Origin: Saprospiraceae bacterium
Lineage (GTDB): Bacteria; Bacteroidota; Bacteroidia; Chitinophagales; Saprospiraceae
Length of the DNA: 64,000 nucleotides
Direction of reading: 5' to 3'
Assembly (NCBI GenBank): GCA_016714085.1
Contig: JADJNW010000039.1
Location: 62,001 to 126,000 of the forward strand
The translations under genes were made by a program, and so were the position numbers. The notes beneath the pieces are model-generated. The model made no database searches, had not been told where the DNA came from, and saw only the letters and a list, made by a program, of their open reading frames with translations. Shown here in pieces: positions 46,255 to 56,045 of the stretch. The first letter of the stretch is position 1, and the number at the start of each line of letters is the position of its first letter.

Positions 46255-47940
46255 ATGAAAACCGCCCCGCTATTCATGATCTTGTTGGCAGCGCTGACGG
46301 TGAACGTTGGGAGCGCCCAATCTGTATTGCAGCAAAAAGTTACATTTCGCTATTCCAACGAACGGCTTGGTACGATACTTCATGATATTAGTGACGAGTA
46401 TGCAGTCAATTTCGCCTATAGCAGCCATTTTATTCCGGTGGATGACAAAGTGAGCATTAATGTGCGTAATGAAAACCTTTCCGTAGCACTTGATGAGATT
46501 TTCGCGCCATCTGGAGTGGTGTATGCCAATATTGGCGGGCAGATCGTGCTAAAAATGGGCAACCAACCTAAAAAACAAGAGCAATTATCCCAAATCAATA
46601 CCTTACCCAAATCTGTCAAGCAAACAAGCCCGGTACACCCGCCCAATGAGCATGAAGGCTGGCTCATGGAGCAAATGAAACGCGACCGCGAATCAACGCT
46701 GACAATGCTGGAAACCCAACCGATAAACGAGATTTCTGGTGGAACACAGGCTGCTAAAATTGAACAATATCAACTTACGCCTGTCCAAATTCAGGATGAT
46801 GAAATCGAACGAATGGCGCAAGTGTCCATTCTGCCTTTTATTGGTACGAATATGCTGCAAAGCGCGGAAGTCACGAATAAACTTTCACTCAATGTACTTT
46901 GGGGAGTCAATGGCGGCGTGGAAGGCGTGGAAGTTGGCGGATTTTTCAATCACATCAAAAACGATGTAAACGGCGTACAGGTAGCTGGTTTTGGCAACAC
47001 CGTTGGGGGCAACACAGTGGGTACGCAAGTCAGCGGTTTGTTTAATGTCACCAAAGGCTCTGTTCAAGGCGTGCAAGCAAGTGGTATTTTCAATGTTTCC
47101 GGCAAAACCGACGCAGTGCAAGCAGCAGGACTGTTCAATGTTACAACCGCCGATTTTGCCGGGGTGCAGGCCTCTGGGTTGTTCAATGTTTCAAAAGGCA
47201 AAGCCGATGGTGTACAGGTAAGTAGTTTATTCAATGTTGCTCATGGTAAAACCAAAGCGCAGTTTTCCAGCTTTTTCAATGTGGCGCATGATGTAGAGAT
47301 CGCGCAGATTAGTTCTCTTTTAAACGTAGGCAAAAACGTGAAAGGTTTGCAAATTGGGCTGATTAATGTTGCAGATTCTACTTCTGGTGTTCCGATTGGC
47401 TTGTTGAATATTATCAAAAATGGGTATAATCGCGTTGAATTTTCAGCAGGGGATGCGTTGTATGCGAATTTCGCACTGAAATTGGGCGCTCGTTCCTTTT
47501 ATAATATTTTCCACTTTGGCGCTCGCTGGGATGATATTACGATCACTAAAATGACACCCGACAGCAAAGAACCGATTGAGGAAAGCGGCACACTCATGAG
47601 TTGGGGTTTGGGCTATGGCTTTGGCACGACGATTGGTTTTGGGCCGCGTACTTTGATGAACATTGAAGCAGTGACCATCCACGTCAATGAACTGGAAGAA
47701 TGGACGGAAGAACTCAACCTGCTCAATCAGTTGCGCCTATTGATCGATATACGCACAGGCAAGCATACGAGTTTGTTTGCTGGCCCAGTGGGCAGCATCA
47801 TGGTCTCGAAATTACGTCGCTCCGATTATAATACCGAAGGCTCGATGATTGCACCTTATACTTTCTATAATAAAACCAGCCCGACCAGCGGCAGCAATGT
47901 ACAAATGTGGGTAGGATTTAATGCAGGGGTAAGATTCTGA
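46255..47940 (+). CDS. STN-domain protein with LA_2272-like surface repeats and C-terminal barrel-like region
   Basis: The 561-residue protein has a signal peptide (PLFMILLAALTVNVGSAQ), an STN domain (RLGTILHDISDEYAVNFAYSS and ENLSVALDEIFAPSGVVY), a linker, and a repeat region at about residues 222-385. The repeat is about 19-20 residues with G-V-Q-x-[AS]-G-[LI]-F-N-V, as in VQGVQASGIFNVSGKT and FAGVQASGLFNVSKGK; this resembles surface repeats of the LA_2272 type. The last 170 residues look beta-rich (GLGYGFGTTIGFG, HTSLFAGPVGSI). STN domains normally sit in TonB receptors or secretins that signal to FecR. Here the STN is fused to a surface-repeat/barrel protein and placed directly after FecR. 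Function is inference. Confidence 0.75.
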   Translation: MKTAPLFMILLAALTVNVGSAQSVLQQKVTFRYSNERLGTILHDISDEYAVNFAYSSHFIPVDDKVSINVRNENLSVALDEIFAPSGVVYANIGGQIVLKMGNQPKKQEQLSQINTLPKSVKQTSPVHPPNEHEGWLMEQMKRDRESTLTMLETQPINEISGGTQAAKIEQYQLTPVQIQDDEIERMAQVSILPFIGTNMLQSAEVTNKLSLNVLWGVNGGVEGVEVGGFFNHIKNDVNGVQVAGFGNTVGGNTVGTQVSGLFNVTKGSVQGVQASGIFNVSGKTDAVQAAGLFNVTTADFAGVQASGLFNVSKGKADGVQVSSLFNVAHGKTKAQFSSFFNVAHDVEIAQISSLLNVGKNVKGLQIGLINVADSTSGVPIGLLNIIKNGYNRVEFSAGDALYANFALKLGARSFYNIFHFGARWDDITITKMTPDSKEPIEESGTLMSWGLGYGFGTTIGFGPRTLMNIEAVTIHVNELEEWTEELNLLNQLRLLIDIRTGKHTSLFAGPVGSIMVSKLRRSDYNTEGSMIAPYTFYNKTSPTSGSNVQMWVGFNAGVRF

Positions 47941-48064
47941 TAAAAGTCTCTGATAATCTTATACTTATACTGTATAGTTTTAATGTATTGAAATTGTTTG
48001 CTATATTATAATTTGCTTCGCATAACGATCGTTTATTTACTTGATTTTAATCTGCTATAAAATA

Positions 48065-48099
48065 AAAAGGTGTTTATTACATTGTAATAAACACCTTTT
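48065..48099. terminator. Strong bidirectional terminator
   Basis: AAAAGGTGTTTATTAC and GTAATAAACACCTTTT are a perfect 16-bp inverted repeat around ATT. It lies between the STN protein gene and the convergent SusD-like gene; flanking A and T tracts suit both strands. Confidence 0.85.
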
Positions 48100-48119
48100 G
48101 AAAATTTATTAATCAGAGA

Positions 48120-49499
48120 TTAATATCCTGCATTTTGAACCATACTCTGATTCACATCTATTTCTCTTGTCGGGATAGGATATACTCTCAGGTCTGAAGA
48201 TACCGCCAAATTGCAAGGTGCATCCAATTCGATACCTGTATTGCATTGATCTCTAACCATCTCTAAACCATTGCGGTACAAATCAAACTTGGTGTGACCT
48301 TCAAATGCCAATTCGCGTCTGCGCTCGTCCAATACTGTTTGGAATACATCAGCATCAGCGATGCCAGCCAGCGCACTTGCACCTCTTTTGGCTCTGATCG
48401 CATTCAAATCAGCAATAGCATCGGCAAATTTGTTTTGCTTAGCTCTCGCTTCTGCACGTATCAAATACATTTCAGAAATGCGCAGAATTTTCGGGCTGAA
48501 CAATCCATCCACGCCGTCTTGGGCGAGGAACTTATTGGTGTACATCTGACCATTGGTATGCTGGTAGATAAAACCTAAGCGAGTGTCTGCTGGCTCGTAC
48601 AAAGAGATACAATCCATGGTTACTCGTGCATCGCCATAGCCAGTTGGATTGAAAAAGCGACCAAGATTATCAGAGCCACGCGTTTCAGAAGCAGTAAACT
48701 TCAAAGTGAAAATTTCTTCTGAAGAGCCCGGAGCTTTGAAAGCTGCAATGATGTCGTCTGCGATTGCATATTTACCTGTGCTGATTACATCAGACGCAAA
48801 TTTCTCCGCATTCGCATAGTCACCTTTGTACAAATAAACTCTTGCTAATAGTGCATTCACTGCGTCGGGACCAAAACGGAACTTTCCTTCATCAGCTAAA
48901 AGCCCTTTGGTAGCTTCTAGGTCTGAGGTAATTTGATTGTACACTTCCGCAATCGTATTGCGAGCAGGCTCATCAATTTTGGATTCCAGAATGACGGGTA
49001 CACCTAAATCAGAAGTAGGGTTGCTCTGCGTATATTGCTTGGCGAATACACGAACCAAGTCAAAATGGCTCAAGGCTCTAAGTGCCAAAGCTTCACCTTT
49101 GATCTGATTTTTATCGGCGGCATTACCTTCCAATTTATCAATATTATTGATAATGTTATTGCAACGGAGAATAACGGTGTAATAATCATTCCAAACCGCA
49201 GTAATATTACCATTATCAGCATTCCAAAGGAAAGTGTAATTGGCTACATAACGGTTAGAGTTGCTAAGAGCCAAATAAACCAGATCCGCTTCCAATTCCG
49301 GCATTACAATGTAATCTCTACCATACAAATTAAGGTCTTGGAGCATATCATAAGCGCCATATAATGCAGTGAGCATACCTTTAACGTCAGCCAGTGACTC
49401 CTCGGTAGAGAGTGATTGCGCTGGTTGCAGTTCCAACTTGTCTTCGCAGGAAACAGCAACAAACGCGATAGCGAATAAAATATATTTTACAAATTTCAT
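48120..49499 (-). CDS. SusD/RagB family nutrient-binding outer membrane lipoprotein
   Basis: The 459-residue lipoprotein has a leader ending FVAVSCEDK and the SusD pattern: LTALYGAYDMLQDLNLYGRD, IINNIDKLEG, ALRALSHFDLVRVFAK, YTQSN and a TPR-rich helical core, with RDERRRELAFEGHTKFDLYRNG-like text (LDERRRELAFEG). It forms the lid over its SusC partner and binds substrate at the cell surface. It follows susC-like by 24 bases on the same strand. No degradative enzyme is nearby, so the substrate is unknown; peptides or glycans are both possible. Confidence 0.93.
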   Translation of the reverse strand: MKFVKYILFAIAFVAVSCEDKLELQPAQSLSTEESLADVKGMLTALYGAYDMLQDLNLYGRDYIVMPELEADLVYLALSNSNRYVANYTFLWNADNGNITAVWNDYYTVILRCNNIINNIDKLEGNAADKNQIKGEALALRALSHFDLVRVFAKQYTQSNPTSDLGVPVILESKIDEPARNTIAEVYNQITSDLEATKGLLADEGKFRFGPDAVNALLARVYLYKGDYANAEKFASDVISTGKYAIADDIIAAFKAPGSSEEIFTLKFTASETRGSDNLGRFFNPTGYGDARVTMDCISLYEPADTRLGFIYQHTNGQMYTNKFLAQDGVDGLFSPKILRISEMYLIRAEARAKQNKFADAIADLNAIRAKRGASALAGIADADVFQTVLDERRRELAFEGHTKFDLYRNGLEMVRDQCNTGIELDAPCNLAVSSDLRVYPIPTREIDVNQSMVQNAGY

Positions 49500-49523
49500 T
49501 GTTCAGATTGTTTTAGTTCATAA

Positions 49524-52508
49524 TTAGAAAGAAATATCCAAGCCGAAAGTAACCGTCTTACCCACTGGATAACGGAAGAATTCATCCCCAGTTTCCAATG
49601 CTTCAGGATCAAAACCTGAATAATCTGTCAATGTCCATAAGTTCTGACCTTGCGCATAGAACAATACATTCGACAAACGCAACTTATCCAAAATGGATTT
49701 TGGCAAGTTATAACCTAAGGTCACGTTTCTCAAGCGAATGAAGGATGCATCTTCCAGATAACGAGTAGAAGAAGAGTTTGATCCCATATTACCACCTACT
49801 CTTGGTTGAGGTCTTTCCGCGATGTCACCCGGTGCTTTCCAGTAGTTTTGGCCGGCTTCTACGATATTGTTGAACTGACCATAACGCTGACCATCACTTT
49901 CAACAAAAGGACGAGAACCATTGTAAATTTGGTGTCCTTGAGCTGTGTAGAAGAATGCAGATAAAGATAATCCTTTGAAAGAGAAAGTATTATTCAAACC
50001 AGCAAGATACTTAGGCTCGGCATTACCAGCCACTTTGCGCACTGCCTGAGAATAAGTACTGGTAGTACCTTCAGCTGTTTCCCAAAGCGGTCTTCCGTTT
50101 GCAGGATCCACGCCTGCCCAGGTTTGCATATTCCAAGTACGGATTGGCAATCCTTCACGCCAAATCTGACGACCATTGAGAATATCTTCGCCACCTGGTA
50201 GTTCAAGTATTTGATTTCTATTGGCAGAGAAGTTAACATCGATTGACCAGTTGAAACCCTTAGGCGCTGAAGAACGTACAGGAATTGCACTCAAAGTAAC
50301 CTCGAAGCCTTTGTTTTCAATCTTACCAACATTACGAAGTGCTGTGGTAAAACCACTAGTAGAAGAAACAGGTACATTCAACAACAGATCCTCACCTTGG
50401 CGGCGATACCATTCAATCGTACCGCTCAAACGGCTTTCGAGTACAGCAAAGTCCAAACCAAGATTCACATTTTTACTAACCTCCCAAGTCAAATCAGGAT
50501 TGGAGATTTGGTTAGGAGAACTACCTGGCTGGTCGTTATAACTGTTGCCAAAGCCATACAATTCCTGAGATGGGAAGTTACCGATTTCGGCGTTACCCGA
50601 AGTACCATAGCTGGCACGCAAGCGCAAATTATTGATCAGGCTAATATTATCAAGGAAAGATTCTTCCGAAATTGCCCAAGATGCGCCCACAGAGTAGAAA
50701 GTAGCATATCGATTGTTCGCGCCGAAGCGAGAAGAACCGTCATTACGTACACTGACAGTAGCAAAATACTTTTCTCTAAAATTGTAATTCGCTTGCCCTA
50801 ACAAAGAAACGAATGCAAATTCTGTTCTAGTACCGCCTACTCCTTGCGGTGTAGCTGTAGAAGCCAATGTTTTCAGCTTGCCGGAAGCTAAGCCAACACC
50901 ATTTGCGCTGAATCTGTCCTGATCAAATTTTTGATATTCGAAAACTGCAAAAGCATCAAAATTATGATCCGGGCCAAATGAATTATAATATTTCAACATA
51001 GATTGAGAAGTCAACGTAGTCGTTCCGGTATAACCATCTGTAATAGAGCCATTTGTGTTGAATCCATCTGCAGTTGTAGGATCGAAGAATGTATTTTCCT
51101 TGATGGTAACATAGTCAATATTAGCAGATTGCGTAAAGCGTAAGTTGCGGAGAATATTATAGTTAGCAGCAACTTTAGTAATAATACGCAAATTCTCGTT
51201 TACAACAGGGTTAAGCGGTTGAGAATACAAGAAGTTATCTCCTGAAAAGATCGTCCATTCGTCTTCCAACCCTGTGTAGAGTTGACCAGTAGCAGGATTA
51301 TAAGCTGGTTGCAGCGGTGTATTTACAAATGCACCCAACAATGGTGAAGCAAAGCGGTTACCAGCTACTGCATTCAGGTTTTCTGTAAAAGAACCATTAA
51401 AATTCAAGCTAAAATCGAGCTTGTCAGATGCTGTATGGTCAATATTACTACGCAAAGAAAGGCGGCTAAAGTCAGACTCGATCAAGATACCATCTTGTGT
51501 AAAGTAACCTCCAGAAAGGAAGAAACGAGTTTTTTCGTTACCACCGGAAGCTTGCAATTCTAAGTTGCGTGTTTGCCCTTGACGGAATGCAGCGTCCACC
51601 CAATCAAAATCATTGTCGAGCAAAGAAGCTGGTCTTGCAGCGTCAATTTGTTCTGGCGTACGACCAGAATTGGCAAGAGTCTGACGCTCATATTCCCAGA
51701 TTTCCTGACCATTCATCAGATCAAAATTCCCGGTGTTTGGCTGGGTAATACCATATTGCACTTTGGCCGTGATCACTGATTTACCAGCTTTACCACGTTT
51801 GGTTGTAATCAGTATGACACCGTTGGAACCGCGAGAGCCGTAAAGTGCAGTAGCAGCTGCATCTTTAAGGATAGAGACATTGTCAATGTCATTCGGGTTA
51901 ATGTTAGATAAGACATCATTAGTAGTCGTTAATTGAGAAAAATCACCATTTTGCATGATGACCCCATCAATAACATACAGTGGGCCTCTACCTGCAGTAA
52001 TCGAACCTGTACCACGGATACGCACGTTTTGTGCAGCACCTGGTTGACCAGAAGCAGCCGTAGAGAACACCCCAGGTGCGCGGCCTTGAATCAACTGGTT
52101 TACATCAGGCATAGGCACATTTTCCAGAGCCTTTCTGTCAACGGTGGCGACCGATGCAACCAGCTTTTTTCTTTCCGTTTCGGAATAACCGGTTACGACA
52201 ACCTCGCTTAGCTGAGCAATATCAGGGCTCATGGAAACATCTACTACATCCGAAGCACCAAGTTGAACTTCTTGTGTAGCAAAGCCAGTGTAAGAAAATA
52301 CCAATGTGGTAGCACCCGCTGGCACACTCAAGGTGTAAGAGCCATCGATGTCGGATACAGAACCCACACTTGTACTTTTGGCTAAAACGGTGGCGCCAAT
52401 GAGTGGCTCACCTTGATCGTCGGTAATCGTACCTCGGATGGTACGTTGAGCTAATAGAGCAATACCGCTGGCGAGCACCAGCAGTAAAACTAGTGAGAGT
52501 CTTTTCAT
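49524..52508 (-). CDS. SusC/RagA family TonB-linked outer membrane transporter
   Basis: The 994-residue protein has a signal peptide (SLVLLLVLASGIALLAQ), a carboxypeptidase-regulatory-like domain (TIRGTITDDQGEPLIGATVL), a SEVVVTGYSE region as TonB box, a plug domain (GRAPGVFSTAASGQPGAAQN, GPLYVIDGVI, NDIDNVSILKDAAATALYGSRG) and a 22-strand barrel. It imports a large nutrient with its SusD partner. Unlike receptors that signal, it has no N-terminal STN domain, so it is not an obvious input for the neighbouring sigma/FecR pair. Confidence 0.95.
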   Translation of the reverse strand: MKRLSLVLLLVLASGIALLAQRTIRGTITDDQGEPLIGATVLAKSTSVGSVSDIDGSYTLSVPAGATTLVFSYTGFATQEVQLGASDVVDVSMSPDIAQLSEVVVTGYSETERKKLVASVATVDRKALENVPMPDVNQLIQGRAPGVFSTAASGQPGAAQNVRIRGTGSITAGRGPLYVIDGVIMQNGDFSQLTTTNDVLSNINPNDIDNVSILKDAAATALYGSRGSNGVILITTKRGKAGKSVITAKVQYGITQPNTGNFDLMNGQEIWEYERQTLANSGRTPEQIDAARPASLLDNDFDWVDAAFRQGQTRNLELQASGGNEKTRFFLSGGYFTQDGILIESDFSRLSLRSNIDHTASDKLDFSLNFNGSFTENLNAVAGNRFASPLLGAFVNTPLQPAYNPATGQLYTGLEDEWTIFSGDNFLYSQPLNPVVNENLRIITKVAANYNILRNLRFTQSANIDYVTIKENTFFDPTTADGFNTNGSITDGYTGTTTLTSQSMLKYYNSFGPDHNFDAFAVFEYQKFDQDRFSANGVGLASGKLKTLASTATPQGVGGTRTEFAFVSLLGQANYNFREKYFATVSVRNDGSSRFGANNRYATFYSVGASWAISEESFLDNISLINNLRLRASYGTSGNAEIGNFPSQELYGFGNSYNDQPGSSPNQISNPDLTWEVSKNVNLGLDFAVLESRLSGTIEWYRRQGEDLLLNVPVSSTSGFTTALRNVGKIENKGFEVTLSAIPVRSSAPKGFNWSIDVNFSANRNQILELPGGEDILNGRQIWREGLPIRTWNMQTWAGVDPANGRPLWETAEGTTSTYSQAVRKVAGNAEPKYLAGLNNTFSFKGLSLSAFFYTAQGHQIYNGSRPFVESDGQRYGQFNNIVEAGQNYWKAPGDIAERPQPRVGGNMGSNSSSTRYLEDASFIRLRNVTLGYNLPKSILDKLRLSNVLFYAQGQNLWTLTDYSGFDPEALETGDEFFRYPVGKTVTFGLDISF

Positions 52509-52842
52509 AATTAAGATTAGATTTAGTAAAAAAATAATAATTCGCTTTAACTATTGCTTTTGTAAAATTACAAAATTATTTTTTATACGTTTATTTTCCG
52601 TTATTTTTGAACTTTGGGATTATGAATCTTTGAGGATTATGAAATTATATTCGGAGAAAAACTGTTCCTGTAATACAATCGATTGGCTTATCTTTTTCGC
52701 TGCCTCCAATAAAAATAATATTACACATGAGGGCTTGCAAAGCCATTAGAACTTCTTTTGAATAACAAATGTTTAGGAAGTTGTCAGTGAAATAGTTCGA
52801 TAATTTATCGACATTGCGCTTTTAGCAGAGAAAACCATAAAA
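52509..52842. other. 334-base divergent region between susC-like gene and ribA
   Basis: On the minus strand a -7-like TAATTTTG (52578-52571) lies 63 bases before the susC-like start, without a clear -33 box. Nothing else is recognised. Confidence 0.4.
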
Positions 52843-53451
52843 ATGTTAAAAGGTTCACATCATACCTTATTCGTATCCCAACAAGCTGATGCTGTTATTC
52901 CTACACCTTGGGGCAATTTCAGAATGATTGCTTTTGCAGATAGAGAGGACAACTGGATGCCGCATCTAGCTTTGATTCATGAACATTTCGATCATACCAA
53001 GCCCGCGCTTGTCCGTATGCATTCTGAATGCTTGACTGGTGATATTTTTCACTCCAAGCGCTGCGATTGTGGAGAACAATTGCATAAAGCATTGGAAATG
53101 ACTGCTCAAGAGGGTGGCGTCGTACTTTATCTTCGACAAGAAGGACGTGGTATCGGCTTGATTAATAAATTAAAAGCCTACAATTTGCAAGACCTTGGTC
53201 TGAATACGGTAGATGCCAATATACATCTGGGGCTGGAAATCGATGCTCGCCATTATGATATTGCTATTGAAATGCTGCTGGCACTGGACATCAAAAAAGT
53301 GCATTTGCTCACCAATAATCCTGATAAAATTGAAGCCCTGGAACATTCTCCGATTGAGGTGCTAAGTCGAGTTCCTTTAGTGATAGAGCCACGCAAAGAA
53401 AATCTTAACTATCTGAAAACCAAGAGAGAAAATCTTGGGCATTTGTTTTAA
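52843..53451 (+). CDS. ribA: GTP cyclohydrolase II
   Basis: This enzyme opens GTP in the first step of riboflavin synthesis. The 202-residue protein has the zinc cysteines Cys63, Cys74 and Cys76 (SECLTGDIFHSKRCDCGEQL), the active-site LRQEGRGIGLINKL and the GLNTVDAN segment. It is the free-standing enzyme without the DHBP synthase domain often fused to it. It has no close partner gene and ends 9 bases before the convergent serine hydrolase gene. Confidence 0.95.
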   Translation: MLKGSHHTLFVSQQADAVIPTPWGNFRMIAFADREDNWMPHLALIHEHFDHTKPALVRMHSECLTGDIFHSKRCDCGEQLHKALEMTAQEGGVVLYLRQEGRGIGLINKLKAYNLQDLGLNTVDANIHLGLEIDARHYDIAIEMLLALDIKKVHLLTNNPDKIEALEHSPIEVLSRVPLVIEPRKENLNYLKTKRENLGHLF

Positions 53452-53460
53452 TATATCATT

Positions 53461-54778
53461 TTAATGCTTCATCCATTTCAATGTTTTAGCGCCCTGATTG
53501 GTTCGCACCTTTATCAAATAAATGCCATTCGGCAATTCGGAAACATCTAAAGTTGGTTGATCACCTTCCCAAATTTTTACTTGTTGTCCCTGTAAATTGA
53601 ATAAACTGGCTTGCAGAAATTCTACTGAACCTGACAATTGCAATTGTAGCCAATTTTGACCCGGATTAGGGAAAACACTGATACTTAAAGTTTTATCAAA
53701 AATTTCCTGCGTACCAGTCGTATTTTGAATAATTTGCATAAGTCTTTGCCACAACTCATCATCGAATGCGGAGAGCGCCAATCTTCCTTCTGCCGACTCA
53801 CCCATGCGAATTACTACCATATTTTGACTCGGAATGACATAGATTTTTTGATCATCTTTACCTAATGCCATAAACATATCATCAGGAGCAGAGGGTATTA
53901 AATCCAGTGGGAAAACGATGCGTGATTGTGGCAGCATAAATTCCCCTTTACCATTGAGCCACCATAGATAGCCATAGGATTTATTCAAATTCTGAGAAGT
54001 ATGCACCATTTCCTGAAAATAGGTGGTATCCTGCAAAACTGCTTCACCATTCCAAATGCCTTTATTCAAAGCCAAAAGTCCAAAACGCGCCATATCTCTG
54101 GGGCGGCTGTAGAAAACATAATTGAACCACAAGCCAGTACTCATCCCAATTTTTTGTTTAATCCGTTGATTGGTAAACTGTTGGAACGTTTGTCCACTTG
54201 CCGATGCTACGACATCTTGCACCAAGCGATAAGGCGCATTATGATAAGCCCAGCGCGAGCCAGCATCTGCCAGGTATTGAAGACAAGCAGGGGTCAAGCA
54301 ATTATCGGGATCAGGAATTTGAGCAGTAGGTGTCAAGCCATCGTCAAGCCCGGTAGTCATAGTCATCTGATGCCAAATAGTGATTAAATCCTCTTTCTCA
54401 GAGGGAACGCTAGTCCAGCCTTTTCCAAGATAATCTGATGTTTTGTCTTGGATGTCGAGCAAACCTTCTTGCTTTGCAATCCCCACCAGAAACGCGGTCA
54501 GCGACTTTCCGGCTGAAGCCCAATACCAGAGGCTATCCTGGGTAAAGGAATCGAAATATTGCTCGATAGCGATTTTGCCATCTTGTAAAATGATAAAGGC
54601 TTTCGTGTTTTTTTCGTCCAGCCATTGCAAAAGTGGATTGATCTGATTCGTATTCCAACCTAATTCCTGTGGCGCTACGGTCGCCCAAGTATCGCTTATT
54701 TTTGGCGGAAAGTATAATTGTGCATTGCAAGTGATTGAAAAACAAAGTAATATGATGAGCGTTTGTAAACGCTTTCAT
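53461..54778 (-). CDS. Secreted class C beta-lactamase-like serine hydrolase with T9SS type A signal
   Basis: The main frame begins only with a TTG at 54630, but it is open upstream with QLYFPPKISDTWATVAPQEL and LQTLIILLCFSITCNAQ, a good signal peptide. ATG at 54778 would join this frame as MKRLQTLIILL if the AAA after it lost one A, so I treat the gene as 53461-54778 with a one-base insertion. Catalytic SxxK is in ASAGKSLTAF; YHN is in WAYHNAPYRL. The C-terminal SVFPNPGQNWLQLQL, FNLQGQQVKIWEG and NGIYLIKVRT form a type A secretion signal. Such enzymes act as esterases or peptidases; substrate unknown. Confidence 0.88.
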
Positions 54779-54885
54779 ACTTGATAGATATGGTTTGTAA
54801 AATTTTTTATTTGGACGAAAATAGAAAGTGGAGGTTTAAATCAATCCTTATCATCTAATTGTTAAATTTAGCAAAATCGTTATAC

Positions 54886-55866
54886 ATGAAAGCGATCCTT
54901 TTGAAAGAACCTGGCGGACCGGAGATGCTTACTTTAGGCGAACATCGCCCACCTCAGCCCGCGGGCAATGAAATTTTGGTGAAAGTGCATGCAACGGCCC
55001 TTAATCGCGCCGACATCCTGCAACGCGAAGGTAAGTATCCACCTCCTGCCGGGGAAAGCGAAATCCTGGGATTGGAGATGGCTGGCGAAGTGGTAGAATC
55101 TGGCTTGGAAGTAGAAAAATGGAAACCCGGAAATCGAGTTTGTGGTTTGCTCGCAGGCGGTGGCTATGCCGAATATGCCGTCATCCATGAAGATATGGCG
55201 CTCCCGATTCCTGACAATCTTTCTTTTGAAGAGGCAACTGCGATACCCGAAGTATTTCTTACTGCTTTTCAGGCTTTGCATAGCCTGGCACATTTGCAAG
55301 CGCGTGAAAAAGTGCTGATTCATTCCGGTGCAAGTGGGGTAGGTACTGCGGCGATTCAAATTGCCAAAATGAGCGATGCGACTGTATTCGTGACGGCTTC
55401 TGCCAGTAAACACGATTTATGCCGAGAATTGGGCGCTTCATTCGCGGTAGATTATCATACCCGGGATTTTGAAAAAGAAATTTTACAACAGACTTATAGC
55501 CAAGGTGTTAATGTGATTTTAGATTTTGTCGGAGCGCCTTATTTGCAAAAAAATCTTAATTTGTTGAGCATGGATGGACGTTTGGTGATGCTGTCGATGA
55601 TGGGTGGTATTCATACGGATGATCTTCAAATTAGTAATATTTTGCGGAAACGCCTGCAAATTATAGGTTCTACGCTGCGCAATCGCTCTTTGGAATATAA
55701 AATTGCGCTTACGCGTGATTTTCGACTCTTCGCCTGGGATGCTTTTGCAATTGGGAAACTTAAACCGGTAATTGATACAATTTTTGATTGGCAAGAAGTA
55801 GCGGAAGCGCATCGCTATATGGAATCCAACCAAAGTAAAGGGAAAATTATTCTGAAGGTGAATTAA
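54886..55866 (+). CDS. NAD(P)H quinone oxidoreductase (MDR superfamily, PIG3-like)
   Basis: From ATG 54886 (the earlier in-frame TTG region is poor) the 326-residue protein starts MKAILLKEPGGPEMLTLGE, with NRADILQREGKYPPPAGESEILGLEMAG as its family signature and the nucleotide loop SGASGVGTAAIQIA. No zinc ligands of true alcohol dehydrogenases are present, so it belongs to the zinc-free quinone reductase branch (TIGR02824). It reduces quinones or reactive carbonyls with NADPH. Single gene. Confidence 0.92.
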   Translation: MKAILLKEPGGPEMLTLGEHRPPQPAGNEILVKVHATALNRADILQREGKYPPPAGESEILGLEMAGEVVESGLEVEKWKPGNRVCGLLAGGGYAEYAVIHEDMALPIPDNLSFEEATAIPEVFLTAFQALHSLAHLQAREKVLIHSGASGVGTAAIQIAKMSDATVFVTASASKHDLCRELGASFAVDYHTRDFEKEILQQTYSQGVNVILDFVGAPYLQKNLNLLSMDGRLVMLSMMGGIHTDDLQISNILRKRLQIIGSTLRNRSLEYKIALTRDFRLFAWDAFAIGKLKPVIDTIFDWQEVAEAHRYMESNQSKGKIILKVN

Positions 55867-56045
55867 AAAACAAGCGCACTATCAGTGACAGCGCGCCCAA
55901 CGTTTTTTCATAGTGTGCGTTGATGAGTGGTTTTGAATATATTATACTGCAATAAATTTAGAATTAAGTATTTAAATATTTCAATAAATTTATATATTAA
56001 TTTCTTGTTTACTATTGATTGCGTACGGTCAACTGCATATTGGTA

